The notes under the pieces: generated by a model
What the model was told of the DNA's origin: nothing
What the model saw: the letters and a program-made list of their open reading frames with translations, nothing else
Databases searched by the model: none
Assembly: GCA_045535205.1 (NCBI GenBank)
Contig: JAZSLF010000051.1
Location: 1-26,263, forward strand
DNA length: 26,263 nt
Source of the DNA: RUG14199 sp045535205
Lineage (GTDB): Bacteria > Bacillota > Clostridia > Oscillospirales > CAG-272
Reading direction: 5' to 3'
In this document: piece after piece, positions 8,601 through 15,138 of the stretch
Position numbering within the stretch: the first letter of the stretch is position 1
How the letters are laid out: each line of letters starts with the position of its first letter
Made by a program: the position numbers and the translations under genes

Positions 8601-8665
8601 CAGGAATCATTCCTTCAAGAAGTGCTGCCAAAAAGGATCCCGTAGTTGCTCTCAGAACGGAATAA
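5654..8665 (+). CDS. MacB-like ABC transporter, ATPase-permease fusion
   Basis: A 1003-aa single-chain ABC protein. Residues 1-225 are a LolD/MacB-type ATPase: Walker A GPSGCGKTT (38-46), Q-loop FVFQSYN, signature MSGGQ (142-146), Walker B IILADEP with D166/E167, and switch H198 in VTHNP. A lysine-rich linker (about 235-247) leads to the permease: TM1 about 272-290, a very large extracytoplasmic domain of roughly 560 residues, then three TM segments (about 865-1000) with the FtsX-type motif VQERTKEIGILRAIGAS. Such proteins act as dimers and work as mechanotransmitters rather than classical channels. RBS AAGGAGAG precedes the ATG by five bases. It is followed by an AI-2E-type and an AEC-type transporter gene, forming a probable operon ended at 10786-10814. 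Substrate unknown. Confidence 0.93.
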   Translation: MLKLKHIVKDYPAGDGKVHALKGISLNFRKSEFVAILGPSGCGKTTMLNIIGGLDKYTDGDLVINNRSTKEYKDRDWDTYRNHSVGFVFQSYNLIPHQSVLQNVELALSLSGVSKKERRRRAKEALTAVGLETQLKKKPGEMSGGQMQRVAIARAIVNDPDIILADEPTGALDSETSLQVMDILKKISEDRLVIMVTHNPDLAEKYATRTVRMLDGEIVSDSSPVEEKENEIPPVPKKKAKREKKPSLSFSTSFGLSLKNLFTKKGRTALTSFAGSIGIIGIALIYAVSQGTTNYINAVQEDTLSSYPLTLESTHMDIGSLMQTFMDNATSSEEHELDAVYLKHAAYDMVNALNSTETKENDLSAFKTYIEDRLDSENDSEETALLKEAVSGIQYTYNMEMPVYTKDSEGNIILSDTEELMQEILIKYFGSMSSNTSTETEQSDTQSMMSLFSMSSNTIGFWQEMLPGENGKPISDLFEKQYDVIWGSWPDEYNEIVVVVDENNEIDDMTLYALGLTTKAEIDEIVNSAVNKETVPFELKKWSFEEICSMEFRTVLSADCYTYDETNGVYTDLRESNTGLKYLYDNGIPLKVSGIIRPSEDAVSSMLSGSIGYTSLLTQHIIEKSKDAPAVKAQEADPTIDIFTGLPFREATGSMTDEEKQSEFISYIEKLDTAKKAEAYTKIMSIPDEEYVEQAVSGAMASMDRAKMEETLSNAITEQTAMSKAELEKYISEMSDEDLSEIFEEMIAEQVRTQYSEQVALQMSQTPVEQLAAALDASVPSYTAEQCAVYHDEVLVFSDSTYESNMTLLGNVDIDDPFSINLYASTFENKDVIEEAIAEYNEGVDELSRISYTDYVGIMMSSITTIINAITYVLIAFVSVSLIVSSIMIGVITLISVQERTKEIGILRAIGASKKNVSSMFNAETVIIGFTSGLLGVLITYALCVPINLILHSVTGINNLSAYLPVPVAVSLVLISVLLTLISGIIPSRSAAKKDPVVALRTE

Positions 8666-8699
8666 AAACAAAGACTTACCGCAGGAAAGGACAAAAAAT

Positions 8700-9857
8700 A
8701 TGAAGCTTAACCGAAAAAGCCTTCTGAAAATAGGCGGCTGTGCATTCCTTTTATTTCTTGCCATATATTACTGGAAGAATGTTTCAGGCTTTATCGCAAC
8801 GCTTATCGGTGCTGCCGAAGCACTGGTAATAGGCGGTATCATCGCTTATATCATTAATATTCTCATGTCCTTTTACGAAAGACATTACTTTCCGAAAAAG
8901 AAAGATAAAAGGTTTGTGAAGGCGACACGCACTCCCGTTTGTATGATAAGTGCAGTTCTGACCTTACTTTGCATTATTGCACTTGTTACGGGAATTGTCA
9001 TTCCCCAGTTTACAGACTGTATCAAAACACTTATAAACACTATTCCTTCAGCTATGGAAAAGCTTGAGGAAAACACACTTTTTTCAAAGCTCATTCCCGA
9101 ATATGTTGCTTCCGCTATGGAGAATATGAATTGGCAGTCTGCCGTTGAAAAAGCGATAGATATTGCCAAAGACAGCATAGGCGGTGTTTTAGGAAGTATT
9201 TCTTCTGTTGTTTCCTCCGTATTCTCCGGCATTGTTACTGCATTTGTAAGCATAATTTTCGCATTCTATATTCTCCTCAGCAAGAAAAGACTGAATGCAC
9301 AGGCAAACAGATTTGTCGATAATTATTTTTCAAAAGTCTGGCAGGAGCGTACAAGATATGCGGCAGGACTTCTTGACAACAGCTTCCATAAATTTATTGT
9401 AGGACAATGTCTTGAAGCTGTAATTCTCGGTATTCTTTGTCTTATAGGTATGTACATCTGCCGTTTCCCATATGCTCCCATGATAAGTGCACTTATCGGT
9501 CTTACGGCACTTATACCCGTTGCAGGTGCGTACATCGGTGCAGGGGTCGGTGCATTTATGATACTTGCCGTTTCCCCTCAGAAAGCAATTCTGTTCCTTG
9601 TGTTCATCATTGTTCTTCAACAGCTTGAGGGAAATCTCATATATCCCAAGGTGGTCGGCTCCTCGATCGGTCTGCCCGGTATCTACGTGCTTGCGGCAGT
9701 AACCATAGGCGGTGCTCTCGGCGGAATTGTCGGTATGCTTGTAAGTGTTCCCCTTACCGCTACTGTCTATCAGGCAATACGGGACAATATGGAAGCTAAA
9801 GAGGAAAAGCGAATGACTCCCGCATCAATATCTGAAAACGGAGAAGACGCTTTATGA
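8700..9857 (+). CDS. AI-2E family transporter
   Basis: A 385-aa polytopic membrane protein with the AI-2E transporter (TqsA/YtvI/PerM-like) profile. Two N-terminal TM segments are followed by a basic loop, a third TM, a long amphipathic region (residues about 100-175), and then a C-terminal half rich in the glycine motifs typical of this family (LIGLTALIPVAGAYIGAGVG, LEGNLIYPKVVGSSIGLPG). I placed the start at ATG 8700 with AGGAAAGG upstream; an in-frame TTG at 8646 lies inside the preceding gene and would add 18 charged, unconvincing residues. The stop overlaps the next gene by four bases. Members of this family export autoinducer-2 or exchange ions; which applies here cannot be told. Confidence 0.9.
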   Translation: MKLNRKSLLKIGGCAFLLFLAIYYWKNVSGFIATLIGAAEALVIGGIIAYIINILMSFYERHYFPKKKDKRFVKATRTPVCMISAVLTLLCIIALVTGIVIPQFTDCIKTLINTIPSAMEKLEENTLFSKLIPEYVASAMENMNWQSAVEKAIDIAKDSIGGVLGSISSVVSSVFSGIVTAFVSIIFAFYILLSKKRLNAQANRFVDNYFSKVWQERTRYAAGLLDNSFHKFIVGQCLEAVILGILCLIGMYICRFPYAPMISALIGLTALIPVAGAYIGAGVGAFMILAVSPQKAILFLVFIIVLQQLEGNLIYPKVVGSSIGLPGIYVLAAVTIGGALGGIVGMLVSVPLTATVYQAIRDNMEAKEEKRMTPASISENGEDAL

Positions 9858-10777
9858 ACACAATGACAGCTGCTCTGTCAGCGGTACTTATGATGCTTGT
9901 GTACGCCGTACCGGGCTTTCTTCTGATAAAAGGACGTGTCGTTTCAAGGGACAGCATTTCTTCCTTTGCGAAGCTTCTCATGTACGTATGCTCCCCCGCC
10001 CTTGTAATCTATTCCGTAAGCCGTGTTGAGTACACTCCCAAAATGGCTCTTGATATGCTGACAGTCCTTGTTTTTCTGACAGTTCTTCAAGGCGGAACTG
10101 TATTTCTCGTATATCTTCTTTTAAGAAAGAAGTATTCCGATGCCAAATACAGAATTTATACTATTGCAACCTGCTTTGCCAACTGTGCCTTTATGGGTGT
10201 TCCCGTTCTTGAAGCACTCCTTCCCGATTATCCGCAGGCTCTCGCATTCTCTGCGATGGCTTCCCTTACACTTAACGTTTTGGGGTGGACTGTCGGAAGC
10301 TTCATCATCACAGGCGATACAAAGCACATGAGCATTAAAAAAATAGTTTTAAATCCGACTACCCTTGCTCTTATTGCCGTATTACCGATATTTTTCTTTA
10401 AAATTCAGCTTCCGGGCACCATCGATACGGTCGTTACTCTGCTTGGCAAAATGACGACACCACTTTGCATGATAGTGATGGGAATGCGGCTTGCGACCTC
10501 GACCTTCAAGGCGGTATTCGGAAATCTCAGACAGTACGCTGTTATCGGTATAAAACAGATTATTTTTCCCCTTATCTGTCTCGGTGTTCTTCTGCTTTTG
10601 CCGATAGATTCAAACATGAAGGCTTCGGTATACATCATGATGTGCTGTCCTGTTGCAAGCGTTGTACTTAATTTTGCGGAAATGCTCGGCGAAGGACAAA
10701 AGGAAGCTGCTAATTTAGTGCTTCTCGGAACACTTCTCAGTACTTTTACCATACCTTTAATGGTTTTATTTATTTGA
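9854..10777 (+). CDS. AEC family transporter (auxin efflux carrier/malate permease type)
   Basis: A 307-aa carrier of the AEC family with about ten TM helices in two halves. The crossover-type motif CFANCAFMGVPVLEAL (about residues 108-123) and the second-half counterpart TTPLCMIVMGMRLA are both visible. Known bacterial members move malate, malonate or other dicarboxylates. Its ATGA overlap with the AI-2E gene indicates coupling. A strong terminator 9 bases downstream ends the operon. A malate/lactate dehydrogenase-family gene follows under its own promoter, so a dicarboxylate substrate is an attractive but unproven idea. Confidence 0.9.
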   Translation: MNTMTAALSAVLMMLVYAVPGFLLIKGRVVSRDSISSFAKLLMYVCSPALVIYSVSRVEYTPKMALDMLTVLVFLTVLQGGTVFLVYLLLRKKYSDAKYRIYTIATCFANCAFMGVPVLEALLPDYPQALAFSAMASLTLNVLGWTVGSFIITGDTKHMSIKKIVLNPTTLALIAVLPIFFFKIQLPGTIDTVVTLLGKMTTPLCMIVMGMRLATSTFKAVFGNLRQYAVIGIKQIIFPLICLGVLLLLPIDSNMKASVYIMMCCPVASVVLNFAEMLGEGQKEAANLVLLGTLLSTFTIPLMVLFI

Positions 10778-10785
10778 ATAATTAT

Positions 10786-10814
10786 AAAAATGCCGTTTTC
10801 TGCGGCATTTTTTT
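10786..10814 (+). terminator. intrinsic terminator of the ABC/AI-2E/AEC operon
   Basis: AAAAATGCCG (10786-10795) pairs with CGGCATTTTT (10803-10812) around a 7-nt loop, with the T-run continuing to 10814. A textbook rho-independent terminator nine bases after the AEC stop codon. Confidence 0.9.
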
Positions 10815-10823
10815 CTAAAACAG

Positions 10824-10852
10824 TAGAAAGACGGAAAAATATGTGCTATACT
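10824..10852 (+). promoter_or_regulatory. promoter of the lactate/malate dehydrogenase gene
   Basis: -35 TAGAAA (10824-10829, weak), 17-bp spacer, -10 TATACT (10847-10852) preceded by extended -10 TG at 10844-10845. A short inverted repeat ATACTG/CAGTAT (10848-10869) overlaps the -10 and the start point and may be an operator. It does not look like a Rex site. Confidence 0.5.
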
Positions 10853-10897
10853 GTTAAGGATAGCAGTATTTTTAAAAAATTGATCAAGGAGCACACC

Positions 10898-11842
10898 ATG
10901 AACAAGATAACGATAATAGGAACGGGCAGCGTAGGCTCAACCATCGCTTATACGCTTGCTGTACAGGGTCTTTGCAGCGAGATCGTAATGATAGATATTA
11001 ACGGTGAAAAGGCTGTCGGCGAAGCACTTGACATCCGTCAGGGTACACCATTCTGCAGTCCCTGCTCCGTTTATGCCGGTAGCTACGAGGATTCAGTAGA
11101 CTCCAACATCGTGATCATCACTTCGGGAATTGCCAGAAAGCCCGGTCAGTCAAGACTTGACCTTGCCCAGACCAACGTCAACATCCTAAAAAGCATTATA
11201 CCCGAAATAACACGCTACTGTCCCGATGCTAATTACGTTATCGTAAGCAATCCCGTAGATATACTTACTTATACGTTCTGCAAATATTCCGATATTCCCG
11301 TTGAAAGAATTATCGGCTCAGGTACTATTCTTGATACCTCAAGACTTCGTTCCCGACTTTCTGAATACTACTCCATAAATCAGCACAACGTTCACGCATA
11401 CGTTCTCGGCGAACACGGCGACTCTTCCTTCATTCCGTGGTCTCTTGTCAACATCTCCAACGTTCCCGTTGAAGAATACAGAAACTCCCTTATCCACACC
11501 GACGCCATTTTCCCCGAATTTAACAGAGAGGAGATCAACGAATACGTTCGCAAGTCAGGTGCACGTGTTATTGAACGCAAGGGTGCTACCTTCTATGCTG
11601 TATCCGTTTCCGTATGTCACATCTGCAAATGCCTGCTCAGCGGTATTGACACAACTCTTACCGTTTCGACCATGCTTCACGGCGAATACGGTCTGAGCGA
11701 CGTATGTCTCAGTCTTCTCAACGTTGTAGGTCACAAGGGTGCTCACAGCAAGGTGCTTCTCAAGTTCAACGACGAGGAGCTTGCTGCACTCCGTAACAGC
11801 GCCGCTTGTCTTAGAAACGTTATTGACCAGCTTTCTATTTAA
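10898..11842 (+). CDS. L-lactate/malate dehydrogenase family protein with MDH-type Arg
   Basis: A 314-aa NAD-dependent 2-hydroxyacid dehydrogenase. It has the Rossmann motif GTGSVGS (8-14) and Asp33 in MIDIN for NAD binding. Catalytic-site residues are R86, N118 in SNPVD, D146 and R149 in LDTSRLR, and H173 in GEHGD. The scaffold (GSGTILDTSR, GEHGDSSF) is lactate-dehydrogenase-like, but the specificity loop reads GIARKPGQSRLDL. Arg80 occupies the position where lactate dehydrogenases carry Gln (Q102 in Bacillus numbering) and malate dehydrogenases carry Arg. Oxaloacetate/malate is therefore the likelier substrate. Start at ATG 10898 is set by AAGGAG six bases upstream and the usual family length; a longer frame to 10790 would begin inside the terminator. 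It has its own promoter and a terminator-like hairpin after it. Confidence 0.9.
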   Translation: MNKITIIGTGSVGSTIAYTLAVQGLCSEIVMIDINGEKAVGEALDIRQGTPFCSPCSVYAGSYEDSVDSNIVIITSGIARKPGQSRLDLAQTNVNILKSIIPEITRYCPDANYVIVSNPVDILTYTFCKYSDIPVERIIGSGTILDTSRLRSRLSEYYSINQHNVHAYVLGEHGDSSFIPWSLVNISNVPVEEYRNSLIHTDAIFPEFNREEINEYVRKSGARVIERKGATFYAVSVSVCHICKCLLSGIDTTLTVSTMLHGEYGLSDVCLSLLNVVGHKGAHSKVLLKFNDEELAALRNSAACLRNVIDQLSI

Positions 11843-11850
11843 TATAGTCA

Positions 11851-11892
11851 AAGAGCCTCAGGTATTCCGCATGGAGTGCCCGGGCTTTTTTT
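11851..11892 (+). terminator. probable terminator of the dehydrogenase gene
   Basis: AAGAGCC (11851-11857) can pair with GGCTTTT (11883-11889), including one G-U pair. An inner GCA/TGC hairpin lies in the loop and a run of seven T ends at 11892. The stem is imperfect, but its position nine bases after the stop and before the csoR promoter fits. Confidence 0.5.
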
Positions 11893-11896
11893 GCTA

Positions 11897-11925
11897 TTGA
11901 CATATACCCCCATGGAGTATATAAT
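11897..11925 (+). promoter_or_regulatory. csoR-copA promoter with CsoR-type operator
   Basis: Consensus sigma-A promoter: -35 TTGACA (11897-11902), 17-bp spacer, -10 TATAAT (11920-11925). The spacer is almost entirely an inverted repeat, TATACCCCCATGGAGTATA (11903-11921), with 8-bp arms TATACCCC and GGAGTATA matching at 7 of 8 positions around a 3-nt centre. The ATACCCC...GGGTAT pattern is the known shape of copper-responsive CsoR operators, so repressor binding here would occlude polymerase until Cu(I) is bound. Confidence 0.85.
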
Positions 11926-11960
11926 AAATACAGAGATATTTGAAACAAGTGAGGAATAGT

Positions 11961-12281
11961 ATGGAAAAAGAATGCACGCTTATAAATAAAGATTGTTTAT
12001 GTCATAAAACAAAGAAGCGAAGTGAGGAAGAACATAAAAAGCTTCTGAACAGGCTAAGCAGAATTGAAGGTCAGATACGGGGAATACGCTCTATGCTTGA
12101 AAATGATGCTTATTGTATTGACATTTTACTTCAAGTGTCGGCGGCGGGTGCGGCTCTCAATTCCTTCAGCAAGGAAATTCTCGGAGAACACATAAAAACC
12201 TGTGTATCTGAAGATATTAAAGCAGGAAAAGATGAAATAGTTGACGAGCTTGTAAAAACACTTTACAAGCTTATGAAATAG
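11961..12281 (+). CDS. csoR: CsoR family copper-sensing repressor
   Basis: A 106-aa all-helical metal-sensing repressor (DUF156 family). The signature LLNRLSRIEGQIRGI is at residues 28-42. The Cu(I) ligand triad is present: Cys52 (AYCIDIL), His77 and Cys81 (EHIKTC), the C-H-C arrangement of copper-type CsoR rather than the nickel or formaldehyde types. An extra cysteine/histidine cluster (C5, C12, C14, H15) at the N-terminus is not part of the usual site. ATG 11961 is chosen because AGTGAGG lies five bases upstream; an in-frame TTG at 11940 adds seven residues without support. It is directly followed, 9 bp on, by copA, and the operator is in its promoter, so it represses its own operon. Confidence 0.92.
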   Translation: MEKECTLINKDCLCHKTKKRSEEEHKKLLNRLSRIEGQIRGIRSMLENDAYCIDILLQVSAAGAALNSFSKEILGEHIKTCVSEDIKAGKDEIVDELVKTLYKLMK

Positions 12282-12290
12282 GGTGATATA

Positions 12291-14792
12291 ATGAAAAAAT
12301 TTAAGGTTAGCGGAATGAGCTGTGCCGCCTGCAGCTCAAGGGTGGAAAAGGCTGTCAGCTCACTTGAGGGCGTTTCCTCCTGCTACGTCAATCTGCTGAC
12401 GGGCGACATGGGTGTTGAGGGAACAGCAGATGCCGAGACAGTAATATCTGCCGTTGAAGCGGCAGGATACGGTGCTTCCCTTTATGACAAAAAAGAAAGA
12501 AAAGATAAAAAAAGCATACCGGAGGAAAACGGGACTTCTGCTCTCAGAAGACGTTTTCTTATATCTCTTGCCTTTCTTGTGCCCCTTATGTATCTTTCCA
12601 TGGGACACGTTATGTGGGACTTTCCCGTTCCGATATTTTTGGAGGAAAATCCCGTCGCCATAGGACTTACACAGCTAATACTTGCAGCTATAGTGGGAGT
12701 TATAAATCAAAAGTTCTTTATAAACGGATTTAAGGGCCTTTTTCACGGTGCTCCCAACATGGATACACTTGTATCTATAGGGGCAGGTGCTTCCTTCGTA
12801 TACAGCACGTGGGTGCTTTATTCCATGACGTCTAAGCCTGAGGCTGTCCACGGCCTTCACGAAATGTATTTTGAAGGTGCCGCCATGATACTTACCCTCA
12901 TAACTCTCGGAAAAACACTTGAGTCCTATTCAAAGGGAAAAACCACGGATGCCATAAGATCTCTGATGGCTTTGGCACCTGACAGTGCAAACGTGATAAG
13001 AGACGGCAAAGAAATAAAGATACCCGCAGAAGAAATGGTAAAGGGTGACGTTTTCGTTGTTTATTCAGGCGAAAAGATCTCCGCTGACGGAATTGTTCTT
13101 GAAGGTGCCTGTGCCGTTGATGAATCTGCTCTCACAGGCGAGAGTCTTCCCGTTGACAAAAAAGAGGGCGACAAGGTCAATGCCGCAACCATAAACAAAA
13201 GCGGCTTTATAAAATGCGTTGCAACGCAAACAGGCGAGGACACTTCCCTTTCGGAAATAATAAGAATGGTAAGCGATGCTTCAAGCGAGAAAGCACCTGT
13301 TGCCAAGGCCGCCGACAAGGTTTCGGGAATATTTGTTCCCCTTGTAATGACTTTAGCACTTATCACAACGGCGGTATGGCTTATTATCGGCGAGGGTGTA
13401 GGCTTTGCTCTTGCGAGAGGAATATCTGTTCTTGTCATAAGCTGTCCCTGTGCTCTCGGTCTTGCCACTCCCGTCGCTATCATGGTCGGAAGCGGTATCG
13501 GAGCAAAAAACGGTATTCTTTTCAAAAGTGCCGTATCTCTTGAAGAAACGGGAAAGGTAAAAACTGTCGTTCTTGATAAAACGGGAACTCTGACTAAGGG
13601 TGAGCCTGTAGTTACAGATCTGATTCCCTTAGGCTGTACAAGCGAAAAGCTTCTGTGTGCCGCCGCTTCACTTGAAGCCAAAAGTGAGCATCCGCTTGCA
13701 AAGGCGATCGTGAGCTTTGCAAAAGAAAACAACGTCTCAAAAGCTGAATGCACAAGCTTTGAAGCTATTGCAGGAAAAGGAGTTTCGGGGCAATATGACG
13801 GTCAGGCAATATACGGAGGAAGCCTTGACTATATTTCCTCCGTTACAGATATTACAAAGGAGCAAAAGGAAAAAGCCGAAAGCCTTTCACTTGAGGGAAA
13901 GACTCCGATGCTTTTTGCAAACGAAAAAGGACTTTTTGGAATTATAGCCGTTGCCGACACGCTGAAAAGTGACAGCAAGGCGGCAATTGAAAAGCTTCAC
14001 AATCTCAAAATTGAAGTAATTATGCTGACAGGAGACAATGAAATCACCGCCGCTGCCATAGGCAAGGCGGCGGGCATTGACAGAATTATAGCAGGAGTTC
14101 TTCCAAGCGGCAAGGAGCAGGTTATAAGGGAGCTTAAAAAGAACGGAAAAGTCATGATGGTTGGTGACGGTATAAATGATGCTCCCGCCCTCACAAGTGC
14201 CGACATCGGTGTTGCCATCGGTGCGGGAACAGACGTTGCCATTGATGCGGCAGACGTTGTTCTGATGAAAAGCTCCGTTTTTGACGTTCCAAAAGCAATA
14301 AAGCTCAGCAGAAGGACACTCAAAACTATTTATGAAAATCTATTCTGGGCATTCTTCTATAATGCGGCAGGCATTCCGATTGCCGCAGGTGTCCTTATAA
14401 AAGCCTTCGGTATCGGCCTTTCACCGATGATAGCGGCGGCAGCCATGAGTCTTTCAAGCTTTTTCGTGGTATCAAACGCCCTGAGACTTAACCTTTATAA
14501 AAAAGAAATAAAAAAAGATGCATCCGTATCAGAGGATGCAAAGGAATATGCAAAAGCAATTTATGAAAAGGAGATAACTACAATGACAAAAACAATGATC
14601 ATCGAGGGCATGATGTGCCCACACTGCGAAGCAAGAGTTAAAAAGTACCTTGAGGAGCTTGAAGGAGTCAGCGAAGCAGTAACAAGCCACACAGACGGCA
14701 CAGCAATCGTTACACTCACCGCTGACGTTTCAGACAGCATACTCAAAGATACAGTTGAAAAACAGGGTTATACAGTTGTTGAGATAAAATGA
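12291..14792 (+). CDS. copA: copper-exporting P1B-type ATPase with C-terminal CopZ-like domain
   Basis: An 833-aa heavy-metal P-type ATPase. In order: N-terminal HMA domain with GMSCAAC (C11, C14); membrane helices from about residue 88; the A-domain with the TGES loop (ALTGESLPVD); the CPC metal-binding motif in the sixth helix (C385-P-C387); phosphorylation site D429 in DKTGT; SEHPL (H467-P468); the hinge GDGINDAP (625-632); two final helices; and a C-terminal HMA domain with GMMCPHC (C776, C779). CPC plus the HP motif indicates Cu(I) export from the cytosol. Family members usually carry HMA domains only at the N-terminus; here one is at each end. The C-terminal one is preceded by a ribosome binding site and ATG (separate entry). 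Nine bases separate it from csoR, with GGTGAT as a modest RBS. Induction by copper through CsoR is expected. Confidence 0.95.
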   Translation: MKKFKVSGMSCAACSSRVEKAVSSLEGVSSCYVNLLTGDMGVEGTADAETVISAVEAAGYGASLYDKKERKDKKSIPEENGTSALRRRFLISLAFLVPLMYLSMGHVMWDFPVPIFLEENPVAIGLTQLILAAIVGVINQKFFINGFKGLFHGAPNMDTLVSIGAGASFVYSTWVLYSMTSKPEAVHGLHEMYFEGAAMILTLITLGKTLESYSKGKTTDAIRSLMALAPDSANVIRDGKEIKIPAEEMVKGDVFVVYSGEKISADGIVLEGACAVDESALTGESLPVDKKEGDKVNAATINKSGFIKCVATQTGEDTSLSEIIRMVSDASSEKAPVAKAADKVSGIFVPLVMTLALITTAVWLIIGEGVGFALARGISVLVISCPCALGLATPVAIMVGSGIGAKNGILFKSAVSLEETGKVKTVVLDKTGTLTKGEPVVTDLIPLGCTSEKLLCAAASLEAKSEHPLAKAIVSFAKENNVSKAECTSFEAIAGKGVSGQYDGQAIYGGSLDYISSVTDITKEQKEKAESLSLEGKTPMLFANEKGLFGIIAVADTLKSDSKAAIEKLHNLKIEVIMLTGDNEITAAAIGKAAGIDRIIAGVLPSGKEQVIRELKKNGKVMMVGDGINDAPALTSADIGVAIGAGTDVAIDAADVVLMKSSVFDVPKAIKLSRRTLKTIYENLFWAFFYNAAGIPIAAGVLIKAFGIGLSPMIAAAAMSLSSFFVVSNALRLNLYKKEIKKDASVSEDAKEYAKAIYEKEITTMTKTMIIEGMMCPHCEARVKKYLEELEGVSEAVTSHTDGTAIVTLTADVSDSILKDTVEKQGYTVVEIK
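14568..14792 (+). CDS. possible internal start giving a free CopZ-like copper chaperone
   Basis: Within copA, AAGGAGAT (14568-14575) precedes an in-frame ATG at 14583. Initiation there would yield a 69-aa protein starting MTKTMIIEGMMCPHCEA, a complete HMA domain the size of a stand-alone CopZ. The junction follows a charged linker after the last ATPase helix. The RBS and ATG are seen; use in the cell is inference. The alternatives are that it marks an ancestral separate copZ gene joined to copA by loss of a stop codon, or a chance match. The reading frame is continuous, so the fused protein is certainly also encoded. Confidence 0.5.
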   Translation, partial: KEITTMTKTMIIEGMMCPHCEARVKKYLEELEGVSEAVTSHTDGTAIVTLTADVSDSILKDTVEKQGYTVVEIK

Positions 14793-14863
14793 TTTAAGGG
14801 GCACTTTAAAAAGTTCCCCTATCCCCTCAAATTTTTGAACGGGCAATTTTTTAAAATACACTC

Positions 14864-14918
14864 AACGGCGGTATGATGGTCTGCATTGATTTGCAGCTCT
14901 GTCATACCGCCGTTTTTA
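14864..14918 (+). terminator. strong nested hairpin, probable csoR-copA terminator
   Basis: AACGGCGGTATGA (14864-14876) pairs perfectly over 13 bp with TCATACCGCCGTT (14902-14914), followed by a T-run to 14917. Inside the loop a second hairpin CTGCA-ttgatt-TGCAG (14881-14896) is perfect. The elaborate shape is more than a terminator needs and may mark a dispersed palindromic element. Confidence 0.7.
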
Positions 14919-14967
14919 TGCCCGCAACTCGTAGGAGCAGATCCCACCATATCCGCCCGTCTATCAA

Positions 14968-15060
14968 AGCTTCTTCTTCGTGCAAGGCACGAAATCAGAA
15001 TGTCAAAAGGGGTGAAATGTTACACTCTATATGTCATTCTGAACCGAAGGTGAAGAATCT
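14968..15060. repeat. imperfect inverted repeat resembling a dispersed intergenic element
   Basis: The right arm (15032-15060) reads TGTCATTCTGAAC..., ending GAAGAATCT. The left arm is its inverted counterpart: AGCTTCTTC at 14968-14976 matches GAAGAATCT (15052-15060) at 8 of 9, and TCAGAATGTC at 14995-15004 matches GTCATTCTGA (15033-15042) at 9 of 10. The left arm also carries a perfect 7-bp hairpin TTCGTGC-aag-GCACGAA (14977-14993). The TCATTCTGA...GAAGAATCT pattern is one I recall from intergenic repeats in many unrelated bacterial genomes. Confidence 0.6.
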
Positions 15061-15098
15061 TGTCCCTATGGGAATGATCTTCTCACTTGTTGCCTACG

Positions 15099-15129
15099 AA
15101 AAGCCCGACTGTCGTTAAAAGCAGTCGGG
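15099..15129 (-). terminator. terminator of the lipoprotein/fucosidase unit
   Basis: CCCGACTG (15104-15111) pairs with CAGTCGGG (15122-15129) around a 10-nt loop. On the minus strand the hairpin is followed by CTTTT (15099-15102), nine bases beyond the lipoprotein stop. Confidence 0.7.
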
Positions 15130-15138
15130 GTTTCAAAG

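Larger units (their letters stand above)
14793..15138. other. gene-free spacer with terminators and repeat-like elements
   Basis: 346 bases between the copA stop and the end of the convergent lipoprotein gene, with no credible coding sequence. It begins with a weak hairpin (GGGGcACTT at 14798-14806 with AAGTtCCCC at 14811-14819). A strong nested hairpin follows (14864-14918), then a REP-like stretch (14921-14960), an imperfect inverted repeat (14968-15060), and the minus-strand terminator at 15099-15129. Confidence 0.8.

Noticed and set aside
10790..10897. N-terminal extension of the dehydrogenase
   Set aside because: It would begin within the upstream terminator and contain the gene's promoter; the ATG at 10898 has a proper RBS and gives the normal family length.
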